Of a stretch of DNA of 40,099 nucleotides, positions 8,330 through 16,521 are shown one piece after another. The stretch comes from Ghiorsea sp. (GTDB lineage Bacteria; Pseudomonadota; Zetaproteobacteria; Mariprofundales; Mariprofundaceae). Within the stretch, counting starts at the first letter, position 1. Every line of letters starts with the position of its first letter. The stretch is from NCBI GenBank assembly GCA_030949605.1, contig JAUZSH010000008.1, forward strand, positions 1-40,099, written 5' to 3'. The position numbers and the translations under genes are program-made. Below the pieces are notes generated by a model that was not told the DNA's origin, did not search any database, and saw nothing but the letters and a program-made list of their open reading frames with translations.

Positions 8330-9310
8330 GTGAAGATGAATAGTGAAACCTCTCAAGATTGGATTAGCCAAGCCAAAACTGTTTTGGATATTGAAATTGA
8401 AGCCCTGCATGATCAAAAAGACGCACTGGGTGATACGTTTGTGCAGGCAGCGAAGCTCATATTAAATCTCAAAGGAAAGCTCGTGATGATTGGTATGGGT
8501 AAGTCAGGCATTGTGGCGCGAAAAATTGCTGCCACTTTTGCATCGACTGGCACACCTGCCTTTTTTGTCCATGCTGCTGAAGCCCAGCATGGTGATTTGG
8601 GTATGATTACATCTGATGATGCTGTGTTGGCATTGTCCCATAGCGGAGAGACCGATGAAGTGTGTGGTTTATTACCAACCATCAAACGTTTGGGTGTGCC
8701 CATTATCGCTATGACGGGTGGTGTAGATTCCACACTCGCCAAACATGCTGATTTTTTACTGCATATTCCTGTGACAAAAGAAGCGTGTCCGATGAATTTA
8801 GCACCCACCGCATCAACAACAGCGACTTTAGCTTTAGGTGATGCGCTTGCTGTGGTGGTGTTGAAACACCGAGGTATTCAACCTGAGGACTTTGCCCGCG
8901 TTCATCCAGCGGGAAGTTTGGGGCGGCGGCTTTTAACGGTGGCAGATGTGATGCACACGGGGTCGAAAATCCCTATGGTTTCAGCCAACACAAGTTTAAA
9001 AGATGCAATTTATACCATGAGCAGTTTCCGCTTTGGTATCACAGGTGTTGGCCAAGGTCATCAATTGGAAGGTTGCCTCACTGATGGAGATTTGCGGCGT
9101 ATTTTGCAACAAGGTCATGTGGATATGGATATGCCTATACGTCACATCATGCACCCGTCACCGCAGTCGATTGGACAAACCCACCTTGCAACTGAAGCGG
9201 TGCGGGTGATGGAAGAAAAGAAAGTAACAGTATTGTTTGTGGTGAATAGCACAGGCGATTTAACAGGTGTGGTGCATTTACACGATTTATTACAGGCAGG
9301 TATATCATGA
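8330..9310 (+). CDS. kdsD: Arabinose-5-phosphate isomerase, KpsF/GutQ family
   Basis: Interconverts ribulose 5-phosphate and arabinose 5-phosphate, the first committed step to KDO for lipopolysaccharide. The 326-residue protein has the standard architecture: an N-terminal SIS sugar-isomerase domain (about 40-180) with GMGKSGIVARKIAATF at 55-70 and the HAAEAQHGDLGM motif, then two CBS domains (about 205-260 and 270-326). HPAGSLGRRL precedes the CBS pair as in the family. The start may be GTG 8330 or ATG 8336; neither has a strong ribosome site. The stop overlaps the kdsC start by four bases (ATGA), placing both KDO enzymes in one operon. Confidence 0.95.
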   Translation: MKMNSETSQDWISQAKTVLDIEIEALHDQKDALGDTFVQAAKLILNLKGKLVMIGMGKSGIVARKIAATFASTGTPAFFVHAAEAQHGDLGMITSDDAVLALSHSGETDEVCGLLPTIKRLGVPIIAMTGGVDSTLAKHADFLLHIPVTKEACPMNLAPTASTTATLALGDALAVVVLKHRGIQPEDFARVHPAGSLGRRLLTVADVMHTGSKIPMVSANTSLKDAIYTMSSFRFGITGVGQGHQLEGCLTDGDLRRILQQGHVDMDMPIRHIMHPSPQSIGQTHLATEAVRVMEEKKVTVLFVVNSTGDLTGVVHLHDLLQAGIS

Positions 9311-9867
9311 ATACATATCAAACTTTTCCTTTGGATAAAGCCAAGGGTATTCAAATGTTGGTCTTGGATGTGGATGGGGTACTCACCGAAGGACATGTGA
9401 CGATGACTGATGCTGGTGATGAAATTAAAAACTTTAATGTGCGTGATGGGCATGGCATAAAAATGCTGCAACGGGTGGGTATTGAAGTGGCTATTTTGAC
9501 AGGGAGAAAATCTAAAGTGGTAGCGTATCGTGCTGCCGATTTGGGTATCAAGTATGTGATTCAAGGCAGTTTACGCAAAGCTGATGGTTTGAAAGACTTA
9601 TGCCAACAAGCTGGCATCTCCCCAAATGATTGCGCGTATATGGGTGATGATGTCATTGATTTACCTGCCATGAAACAGTGTCGCCTCAAAACTGCACCGT
9701 GCAATGCGCATAAGGGTGTTTTAAGTCAAGCTGAGTGGGTTTCAGCTTACCAAGGCGGTTTAGGTGCTGTGCGTCAGTTGTGTGAAGGTTTGATTTTAGC
9801 CAATGATGGTTGGGGTGATGTGATATTCAAAGCCTATGGGCTTACACCCGAAGATAGCGGCTGGTAA
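9307..9867 (+). CDS. kdsC: 3-deoxy-D-manno-octulosonate-8-phosphate phosphatase KdsC
   Basis: HAD-superfamily phosphatase releasing KDO from KDO-8-phosphate. The 186-residue protein has the HAD nucleophile motif DVDGVLT at residues 21-27 (D21 nucleophile, D23 acid/base). It also has ILTGRKS as motif II, a lysine in the LRKADGL region, and YMGDDVIDLPAM as motif IV. No cap insert is present, typical of the tetrameric KdsC group. It overlaps kdsD by four bases. The lptC reading frame begins around or just after its stop, matching the yrbH-yrbI-yrbK-lptA-lptB order known in proteobacteria. Confidence 0.96.
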   Translation: MNTYQTFPLDKAKGIQMLVLDVDGVLTEGHVTMTDAGDEIKNFNVRDGHGIKMLQRVGIEVAILTGRKSKVVAYRAADLGIKYVIQGSLRKADGLKDLCQQAGISPNDCAYMGDDVIDLPAMKQCRLKTAPCNAHKGVLSQAEWVSAYQGGLGAVRQLCEGLILANDGWGDVIFKAYGLTPEDSGW

Positions 9868-9871
9868 ATTG

Positions 9872-10429
9872 ATGCTTGGGCAGTCGCCTTTCACTTATCT
9901 CAAGTGGGCATTTTTCATGCTGGCGATCAGCAGTGTGTTGTATACCGTAGTGTTGCTACTTAGCGGCAAACCAGGTCTTCAACAAGCGGTAGACCTTGCG
10001 GCGTTGAAGGCAGGCTCAACAATCACGAATCCTGATATTACAGAGTATGATGGTGATAAGTTGGTTTGGCGCTTACAAGCGGACACAGCACAGGAGCAAG
10101 GTGAGGTGGTTAATTTGGTGCGACCACGTTTACAAATGGTGTTGGCAAGTGGTGAAATTGTTCCTGTGCTGGCCAAACATGGTGTGTATGATGAGCATCA
10201 ACAAAAGGTCACACTTACGGGTGATGTGGTGGCGCATTACCAAGCATGGACATTAACAAGCTCCCATATGAATTACATTCAAAATAAAGGGGAGCTGATT
10301 GTACCCAACCATTTTGTATTGGTGGAGGAAGGCATAAGGGTGACGGGAAAGGATATGCGTATTTATCGCGATAGTGGTCGTTTGGAAGTGTTGCAAGGTG
10401 TACACATGAAGATAGAGGAATCACCATGA
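9872..10429 (+). CDS. lptC: LPS export ABC transporter periplasmic protein LptC
   Basis: Bitopic inner-membrane protein that passes lipopolysaccharide from the LptBFG transporter to LptA. From ATG 9872 the product has 185 residues with one membrane helix (about 11-31), then a periplasmic beta-jellyroll region. NPDITEYDGDKLVWRLQAD is the typical first strand pair of LptC. An in-frame ATG at 9836 would add 12 residues and overlap kdsC by 32 bases; neither start has a clear ribosome site. The ATGA overlap with lptA and the position after kdsC support the call as much as the weakly conserved sequence does. Confidence 0.88.
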   Translation: MLGQSPFTYLKWAFFMLAISSVLYTVVLLLSGKPGLQQAVDLAALKAGSTITNPDITEYDGDKLVWRLQADTAQEQGEVVNLVRPRLQMVLASGEIVPVLAKHGVYDEHQQKVTLTGDVVAHYQAWTLTSSHMNYIQNKGELIVPNHFVLVEEGIRVTGKDMRIYRDSGRLEVLQGVHMKIEESP

Positions 10430-10893
10430 GGAAATGGCTACTATTATTATTATGCTTGTTTGTGCCGCAAATGATTTGTTTGGCGGAAACAATGACGGTG
10501 GATGCGGATCAATTTGTATTGCTGCAAGATAAGCAACAAATTGATTTTTTTGGTCATGTGGTGATTCATCGTGAGGATATGACGCTTAAAGCCGATAAGG
10601 TGCGTATTTGGTACCAAGAGGATGCGCAAACAGGAAAAAAATCATTACAACAAGCTGAAGCGGTGGGCAAAGTCGATATTGTCACCGATGACAGCCAAGG
10701 CAAGTCGGATTATGCACTCTTTACCACGGCATCCAATATTTTGGTGATGAAAGGTGATGCACACATGACCTCCAAGCAGGGTACAGTGGAAGGCGAACAT
10801 ATTACTTACAATACAGAAACTAAAGACACCAAGGTGGTTGGTGGTGAGTCAGGCAAACAAGTGCGCTTTACCTTTGATGAGGGCGTACAGTGA
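10426..10893 (+). CDS. lptA: LPS transport periplasmic protein LptA
   Basis: OstA-like periplasmic protein forming the bridge that carries lipopolysaccharide to the outer membrane. The 155-residue precursor starts with a signal peptide (MRKWLLLLLCLFVPQMICLA, cleavage likely after residue 20). The beta-jellyroll then shows family phrases such as VDADQFVLLQDKQQIDFFGHV, with ADKV near residue 52 and QGTVEGEHITYNTET near 125-139. It overlaps lptC and lptB by four bases each, so the three are co-translated. LptF, LptG and LptD are not in the window. Confidence 0.92.
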   Translation: MRKWLLLLLCLFVPQMICLAETMTVDADQFVLLQDKQQIDFFGHVVIHREDMTLKADKVRIWYQEDAQTGKKSLQQAEAVGKVDIVTDDSQGKSDYALFTTASNILVMKGDAHMTSKQGTVEGEHITYNTETKDTKVVGGESGKQVRFTFDEGVQ

Positions 10894-11636
10894 GTGAGCT
10901 TGTGAATTCAAAACGTGCGCACCTTAAAGCATCCAACCTTAAAAAAGTTTATGGGCATAAAACCGTGGTGCATGATGTGAGTTTGGAAGTGTTTTCAGGC
11001 GAATGTGTGGGTTTGTTGGGTGCGAATGGTGCGGGTAAAACGACCAGCTTTTACATGGTGTGCGGGCTTGTCGAAGCCGATGCTGGCGATGTGACTTTGG
11101 ATGGTGAATCCATGGTTGAAATGCCCATGTATATGCGGGCGCGCAAAGGTATTGGGTATTTGCCACAAGAAGCCAGTGTGTTTCGTAAATTGACCGTACG
11201 CGAGAACTTGTTAGCCATTTTTGAGACATTGGACATACCCAAAGAACAAATGCACGAAGAACTGGATGCACTGTTGGCAGATTTTGGGCTTGAAGAAGTG
11301 CAAGCGCAAAAGGCATACACCTTATCGGGTGGACAGCGGCGGCGCACGGAAATCGCCCGTTGTTTGGTGACCAAGCCGAAATTTATATTGCTGGATGAGC
11401 CGTTTGCAGGTGTTGACCCGATTGCCGTGGAAGATATTCAGGGTATTATTAGTGACTTGCGCGATAAAGGTTATGGTATTTTGATTACGGACCATAATGT
11501 GCGCGAAACCCTGAGTATTTGTGATAGAGCTTATCTGATGACCGCTGGTGAAATCTTGGTTAAAGGTTCTGCCGAAGAGATTGTAAACAACGAAGATGCG
11601 CGCCGCCTATATTTCGGCGAAAGCTTTAGTTTGTAA
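10890..11636 (+). CDS. lptB: LPS export ABC transporter ATP-binding protein LptB
   Basis: Cytoplasmic ATPase powering lipopolysaccharide extraction from the inner membrane with LptFG. The 248-residue ABC domain has Walker A GANGAGKT at 44-51, the Q-loop in YLPQEAS, the signature LSGGQRRRTEIAR, Walker B FILLDEPFAGVDP, and the H-loop in ITDHNVRETL. The LptB-specific RRRTEIAR variant is present. A GTG start at 10890 overlaps the lptA stop (GTGA), with GAGG just upstream. rpoN and hpf, which follow lptB in many gammaproteobacteria, are replaced by ubiX. Confidence 0.97.
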   Translation: MSELVNSKRAHLKASNLKKVYGHKTVVHDVSLEVFSGECVGLLGANGAGKTTSFYMVCGLVEADAGDVTLDGESMVEMPMYMRARKGIGYLPQEASVFRKLTVRENLLAIFETLDIPKEQMHEELDALLADFGLEEVQAQKAYTLSGGQRRRTEIARCLVTKPKFILLDEPFAGVDPIAVEDIQGIISDLRDKGYGILITDHNVRETLSICDRAYLMTAGEILVKGSAEEIVNNEDARRLYFGESFSL

Positions 11637-11645
11637 GGGATACAA

Positions 11646-12257
11646 ATGATTAAACAAACACATAGCCCCATTATTATCGCCATGACAGGTGCATCGGGCG
11701 CACCGTATGCTTTGCGTTTGATTCAGCGATTAGCCAAGCAAGAGATTCAATTGCACTTGTTGATTTCAGATGCAGCACGGGTGGTCTTGGATAAGGAATC
11801 AGACTTTAAGCTGACCGCAAACCTTGATGACATGGCGCAAGAGATTGCCGATTTTGTCGGTGTGGATGCGAAGTATTTAACCTGTTGGGGCAACAAGGAT
11901 TGGATGTCACCTGTGGCATCGGGTTCGGCGGATATGCAGGATATGGTGGTTGTGCCTTGTTCTATGGGTTCTTTGGCGAGGATTGCCACGGGTGCATCGA
12001 GTAATTTGATTGAACGGGCAACGGATGTGATGCTCAAAGAACGCAAGAACCTTGTTTTGGTTCCGCGTGAAACACCCTTATCTGAAATTCATTTGGGGCA
12101 TATGTTAGCGTTGAGTAAAATGGGTGTGCGTATCATTCCAGCTATGCCAGGCTTTTACCATGAACCGAAAACGATTGATGATTTGGTCGATTTTATGGTG
12201 GATAGAATATTAGACCACTTGGGTGTGGATGATGGCGGCAATATCAGATGGGGCTAG
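11646..12257 (+). CDS. ubiX: Flavin prenyltransferase UbiX
   Basis: Transfers a dimethylallyl group to FMN to make the prenylated flavin used by UbiD-type decarboxylases, for example in ubiquinone synthesis. The 203-residue protein has the expected length, MTGASGAPYALRL near residues 13-25 as FMN-binding loop, PCSMGSLARIATGASSNLI around 105-123, and LVPRETPLSEIHLGHMLAL around 138-156. It begins nine bases after lptB and could be the last gene of that transcript. No ubiD is in the window. Confidence 0.95.
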   Translation: MIKQTHSPIIIAMTGASGAPYALRLIQRLAKQEIQLHLLISDAARVVLDKESDFKLTANLDDMAQEIADFVGVDAKYLTCWGNKDWMSPVASGSADMQDMVVVPCSMGSLARIATGASSNLIERATDVMLKERKNLVLVPRETPLSEIHLGHMLALSKMGVRIIPAMPGFYHEPKTIDDLVDFMVDRILDHLGVDDGGNIRWG

Positions 12258-12443
12258 GGTGCGTTTTCAATGGCTTGTAGCTCATATCACGCACCTTAAA
12301 ATCGCCTTATCTTGTAGCCAACACCCTCACCAGAGTGAACTGATAAGAATAGCGATTGGATACGATTTCACTTATGATACGAATTCAGGATAGGTTTATT
12401 TTTTAATGTTATATTTAAGATGATGTGTCTATGCTACGCCCCC
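12258..12443. other. Intergenic region with inverted repeats, ubiX-resB
   Basis: No gene is seen. GGTGCGT at 12258-12264 pairs with ACGCACC at 12289-12295. A larger imperfect dyad pairs AATCGCCTTATC (from 12300) with GATAAG...GCGATT ending near 12357. These could form an attenuator or terminator-like structure, but no T-run follows. The promoter of the resB operon presumably lies near the AT-rich end, 12390-12420. Confidence 0.4.
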
Positions 12444-14132
12444 ATGTCATTCTTTCATCAAACACTCAAACCTATATTAAATCGTATTGGCTCCATGCCC
12501 GTAGCGATTCTTTTACTGCTACTGTTATCTGTTGCCTCGGTGATTGGTACTGTACTTCAGCAAAATCAGGATCAAGCAGATTATTTGCATCAATTTGGAC
12601 CAACATGGTATTGGACATTTCGTGCATTAGGTCTTTTTGATATGTACCACACTTGGTGGTTCATGAGTATTCTTGGTCTTTTAATGTTTTCTCTTAGCGC
12701 GTGTTTGATTCGCAATACACCACGCTTTCTTAAAGAAATGAAAAGCCGCAAAGGCACGATGAAAGAAAACGCACGAAAAAGTATTGATTCTAAATTTGAC
12801 TTAACATTTGATGATAAAGATAAGGTCATTACAACCATCAAAACAGCATTACCTGATTGGAAATGGATGGAAACGAAAGTGGGCGATGTGCTTTGGATGC
12901 GCGGTGATAAAGGTCGCTTTCATAAATGGGGTTATATCGCTGTGCATATTTCCATGCTGGTTATTTTAATTGGTGGCTGGATGAGTGCGCAGTTTGGCTT
13001 TCGGGGTAACATGGCCGTGCCAGAAGGTGGGCAGGAAAGTGAGATTTCTTTCCTTCAAGGTACAAGTGTTGGTTATTTAGATATGCCTTTTGAAGTGCGC
13101 TGCGATGACTTTGAAATTAACTTCTTTTCCACAGGCGCACCCTCTGAATTTCGTAGTACATTAACGATTCTTGAAGATGGTCAAGAGATGATGACATCCG
13201 ATATTATCGTGAATGAGCCATTATATTATAAAGGCGTTCGTATTTACCAAGCATCCTTTGGCGATGGTGGGTCTAAGGTGGACTTAAAATTATATCGTTT
13301 AAACAAAAAAGGGAATATTGATGATGTTCAAGGGCAAATTTATACCAAGTTTGAAGACCCCTACTCAAGCAATAGCTTAGAATTCAAAGACTTCAGACCT
13401 TATAATATTGAAAATATGGCTGCAGCAGGTGAGCCAAAAGACTTTAAAGACATGGGTCCATCTGTTGATTTTATTATGCGTGGCAAAGGCCTCAAGCCTG
13501 TTTTGGTTCGCACCTTTATGGAACCTTTTATCATGAATGAGCAAAACCAAGGCTCATATATTATGATTTCAAAATCAGGCGATGCGCGTGACTTTGAAAC
13601 ATTCTTATTGGGATTAGATTTTTCAGACCCAAGAGAGTGGGCTTTGTTCCAGTCCTTTGTTCGCGGTATTCCAGAAGAAAAAGCAGCATCACAAGAAGAG
13701 CAGCAGCAGCAAAATATTAAGGCGTTTCGCGCTTCTTTAGATGAAGTATATGGCGATAATCGCCCTGATGATTTGCCTATGCTGGGTAACCGTGTGATTC
13801 AGGCGCTTAAAGTCCTTCCCGATATGCCTTGGGCATTTGTGCCTATACTGAATGACTACGATCAAACCTATTACACAGGATTACAACTTGCCAAAGACCC
13901 TGGTATGGATGTGGTATGGATAGGAAGCTTGGGCTTGGTGATTGGTTTGTGCATCATGTTTTATATTTCCCATCGTAAGGTTTGGATAAGAATTGAAGAG
14001 CAAGATGGTAAAGTTTTATTGCAAGCCACAGGTTTGAGCAACCGTAACCCAGTTGCTTTTGAACAAGAATTTGAAGATTTAGAGCAGCAAATTCAAGATG
14101 CTTATCAACACTACAAAGGAGAAAAAACATGA
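12444..14132 (+). CDS. resB: Cytochrome c biogenesis protein ResB (Ccs1)
   Basis: Membrane subunit of the System II haem transport and ligation complex, which works with ResC/CcsA to attach haem to CxxCH motifs outside the membrane. From ATG 12444 the protein has 562 residues: an N-terminal helix containing SVASVIGTVLQQNQ, typical of ResB, a second helix with ALGLFDMYHTWWF just before it, a third near residue 165, a large periplasmic domain, and a last helix near residue 500. In-frame ATGs at 12420 and 12423 would add up to eight residues (MMCLCYAP) unlike the family. It overlaps resC by four bases. The many c-type cytochromes nearby need this system. Confidence 0.92.
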   Translation: MSFFHQTLKPILNRIGSMPVAILLLLLLSVASVIGTVLQQNQDQADYLHQFGPTWYWTFRALGLFDMYHTWWFMSILGLLMFSLSACLIRNTPRFLKEMKSRKGTMKENARKSIDSKFDLTFDDKDKVITTIKTALPDWKWMETKVGDVLWMRGDKGRFHKWGYIAVHISMLVILIGGWMSAQFGFRGNMAVPEGGQESEISFLQGTSVGYLDMPFEVRCDDFEINFFSTGAPSEFRSTLTILEDGQEMMTSDIIVNEPLYYKGVRIYQASFGDGGSKVDLKLYRLNKKGNIDDVQGQIYTKFEDPYSSNSLEFKDFRPYNIENMAAAGEPKDFKDMGPSVDFIMRGKGLKPVLVRTFMEPFIMNEQNQGSYIMISKSGDARDFETFLLGLDFSDPREWALFQSFVRGIPEEKAASQEEQQQQNIKAFRASLDEVYGDNRPDDLPMLGNRVIQALKVLPDMPWAFVPILNDYDQTYYTGLQLAKDPGMDVVWIGSLGLVIGLCIMFYISHRKVWIRIEEQDGKVLLQATGLSNRNPVAFEQEFEDLEQQIQDAYQHYKGEKT

Positions 14133-15370
14133 CAGCAATAACAATGGATGCTAATTCAAGTACATTTTCGATTTTTACAGGGCGAGTAGCCCATGTTCGC
14201 ACCTGGACCTATTTAGGCATGATGGTTGGCATGGCGGCGATGGCGATATTTGCTGGCGGCGGTTATGTTGAAGATGATTATATTTTCCAGCTTTTTAGTA
14301 TGCAAGGGGCAACATGGATGGCTGGCGGCGGTGCTGTGGGCATGGTGTATGGCTTTACCGCATCGAAAGATAAATTCCGAGCCTTTCGTTTTTCTGAAAT
14401 TCTAGTGCCATGGATTGATGGCGCAGTGCTGATGGTGGCGCTGATGGGATTGTATACACTGTTTGAACCTTCTGAAGCCATGATTACCTATGAAGACCAA
14501 TCAAACTTGTTCTCTGGTAATGTGGTCATGACCATGAATATTGCTCTTTTATTCTCTGCGTTATGTTATATTGCATACCTTTTCGCACCAGACTCATTCA
14601 TGGGTAAACTTGGTACAGCAACAGCTTGGATTGGTGTATATGCTGGTGGCTCTGCTTTATTGTTGCGTTGGTATGAATCATATTTGTTGATGGGTGGTGA
14701 TATTGGACATGCACCCGTATCTAACCTTTATGAAGTATTTATTTTATTGTTTTGTGTGATTTGTGTAATTTATTTAACGCTTGAAAGCCGTCATAACGCT
14801 CGCGGACTTGGTGCATTTGTGATGCCAATTGTTGCGGCTGGTATTTTCTTCTCGATCTGGTTGGAGTCCATTGGACAATCAGACATCAAACCCCTTGTGC
14901 CAGCATTACAGTCTTACTGGATGAAGATTCATGTACCACTTAATTTTGTTGGTTACGGTGCTTTTGCTGTGGCCTGTGCTGCGGGCATGGCATGGTTGCT
15001 GCGTAACCGTATTGAAGAGCGTAGCCCTAATGCAAGGGTATTGAATGTGTTACCAACACTTAAAAGCTTGGATTCATTGGCATACAAATCTGTGGCTATT
15101 GGTTTTCCAGCATTCACCTTGGCAACAATTTTGGGTGCGGCTTGGGCGGCTGAAGCATGGGGTGGTTATTGGTCTTGGGATCCTAAAGAAACATGGGCAT
15201 TGATTGTTTGGTTGGTATATGGTGCATATTTACACGCTAGATTCTCCCATGGCTTACAAGGTAAAACCCTTGCTTGGTGGTGTGTGATTGGTTTCTTGGT
15301 GACAATCTTTTGTTTCGTGGGTGTAAACATGTATTTATCAGGTCTTCACTCCTACGGTCAACTGACTTAA
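14129..15370 (+). CDS. ccsA: Cytochrome c biogenesis protein ResC/CcsA (CcsB)
   Basis: Haem-handling partner of ResB. The 413-residue protein has multiple hydrophobic helices and the periplasmic tryptophan-rich WWD-type motif WGGYWSWDPKETWALIVW from residue 344, which presents haem for ligation. Histidines expected as haem ligands occur in HVPLNFVGYG and HARFSHG. The N-terminal half carries additional helices compared with short CcsA forms. AAGGAG lies six bases before the ATG, and the start overlaps the resB stop (ATGA). Confidence 0.94.
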   Translation: MTAITMDANSSTFSIFTGRVAHVRTWTYLGMMVGMAAMAIFAGGGYVEDDYIFQLFSMQGATWMAGGGAVGMVYGFTASKDKFRAFRFSEILVPWIDGAVLMVALMGLYTLFEPSEAMITYEDQSNLFSGNVVMTMNIALLFSALCYIAYLFAPDSFMGKLGTATAWIGVYAGGSALLLRWYESYLLMGGDIGHAPVSNLYEVFILLFCVICVIYLTLESRHNARGLGAFVMPIVAAGIFFSIWLESIGQSDIKPLVPALQSYWMKIHVPLNFVGYGAFAVACAAGMAWLLRNRIEERSPNARVLNVLPTLKSLDSLAYKSVAIGFPAFTLATILGAAWAAEAWGGYWSWDPKETWALIVWLVYGAYLHARFSHGLQGKTLAWWCVIGFLVTIFCFVGVNMYLSGLHSYGQLT

Positions 15371-15393
15371 TTTCTCTGCACTCGCGCCTACTG

Positions 15394-16029
15394 ATGTCCC
15401 CACAACCCATGTTAGCTTTGGATACAGCGGTAGGTGCAAGTGCTTGCTTATTGCTTGAAGATGGTCGCGTACACGCACTGAGCGTGGATAGTCCGCGCGC
15501 GCATTCGCGAGAGCTGTTGCCAATATTGCAACGCCTGCTTCATGACGCTCAAATAACATGGCAAGATTTACAGGGTTTTGCTGTTGGCACAGGACCAGGT
15601 TCTTTCACAGGTTTACGTGTGGCATGCGCCACCATTGCAGGCATCAATGCTTCATTGAAAAAGCCTGTGTACAGCCTTTCATCTTTGGCCATCACAGCCA
15701 GACAAGCAGGGGATGTTGACTCATCCTTTTGGGCGATTGAAGATGCGCGGTCTGGTTTGGTTTATGCGGCCAAGTTTTCAGAAGGTCAATGTGTTGTGCC
15801 GCCACAGTGTTTAACATGGGAGGCCTTCTTACAATTGCCGCCCGCTCAATATATTGCTTTATCAGACATAACTGTTGATTTACCCCATTGGAAGGCATTG
15901 CCTTTACAACAAACGCGTGAACAAGCGTTGGTGGTCGAAGTGCGCAAGCTACAACCCGATTCGAACTTTAAAATGTGGGTCGAGCCATTGTATTTACAAC
16001 CTTCACAAGCGGAGAAAAATTTAAAATGA
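15394..16029 (+). CDS. tsaB: tRNA threonylcarbamoyladenosine biosynthesis protein TsaB
   Basis: Non-catalytic scaffold of the TsaBDE complex that makes t6A37 in ANN-decoding tRNAs. The protein from ATG 15394 has 211 residues, a little short of E. coli TsaB. Diagnostic features are LALDTAVGASACLL at the start, HSRELLPILQRLL near 35-47, and GTGPGSFTGLRV at 65-76. The frame extends upstream into resC, but the family start (M-x-LALDTA) identifies 15394 or 15409 as the true start. It overlaps the phosphatase gene by four bases. Confidence 0.93.
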   Translation: MSPQPMLALDTAVGASACLLLEDGRVHALSVDSPRAHSRELLPILQRLLHDAQITWQDLQGFAVGTGPGSFTGLRVACATIAGINASLKKPVYSLSSLAITARQAGDVDSSFWAIEDARSGLVYAAKFSEGQCVVPPQCLTWEAFLQLPPAQYIALSDITVDLPHWKALPLQQTREQALVVEVRKLQPDSNFKMWVEPLYLQPSQAEKNLK

Positions 16030-16520
16030 ACCCCAGACCTCTTCGCGTAATTTTTATTTGTTTGGGTAATATTTGCCGCTCACCATTGGCAGAAGTGGTG
16101 GTGAAGTCTATGGTGGAGAAGCAAGGTCTTTCGGCGCTGTTTCACTTTGAATCCGCAGGCACGGGTGATTGGCATATTGGAAAGGGTGCAGATCCACGTT
16201 CTGCCAGTAAAGCTTTAGAAAAAAAGCTAAGTCTTAACCATCATGCCGCACAACAAATGACAGCAAGTAAGATTCAAGATTGGGATATATTTGTGGCTAT
16301 GGATAGGGATAATCGGCGCAATTTGATTACCATGGGCGCAAAACCAGAGCAAATATTGATGATGCGTGACTTTGAAGGTGTCTGCCCTGCGCCCGATGTG
16401 CCAGACCCTTATTATGGTGGTGCGCATGGCTTTGAAGATGCTTATGTGATGCTGCAAAACAATGCCCAAGGTTTACTGCGCAAGCTTCATGATTTTGTTC
16501 CACCTGTTGGTCACCATTAG
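16026..16520 (+). CDS. Low-molecular-weight protein-tyrosine phosphatase
   Basis: Cytosolic phosphatase of the LMW-PTP family (Wzb/Etp/arsenate-reductase fold). The 164-residue protein has the phosphate loop C12-LGNI-C-R18-S19 right after the first strand and the general-acid D127-P128 in DPYYGG, so it should be catalytically competent. The start at 16026 overlaps tsaB (ATGA) and places CLGNICRS at the usual distance from the N terminus; the upstream in-frame ATG at 15975 would add residues with no family match. The substrate cannot be told from context; no tyrosine kinase or polysaccharide cluster is adjacent. Confidence 0.92.
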   Translation: MNPRPLRVIFICLGNICRSPLAEVVVKSMVEKQGLSALFHFESAGTGDWHIGKGADPRSASKALEKKLSLNHHAAQQMTASKIQDWDIFVAMDRDNRRNLITMGAKPEQILMMRDFEGVCPAPDVPDPYYGGAHGFEDAYVMLQNNAQGLLRKLHDFVPPVGHH

Positions 16521-16521
16521 G

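Noticed and set aside
15274-15393. N-terminal extension of tsaB into resC
   Set aside because: The 40 added residues are an out-of-frame reading of the ResC C terminus; TsaB proteins start a few residues before LALDTA.
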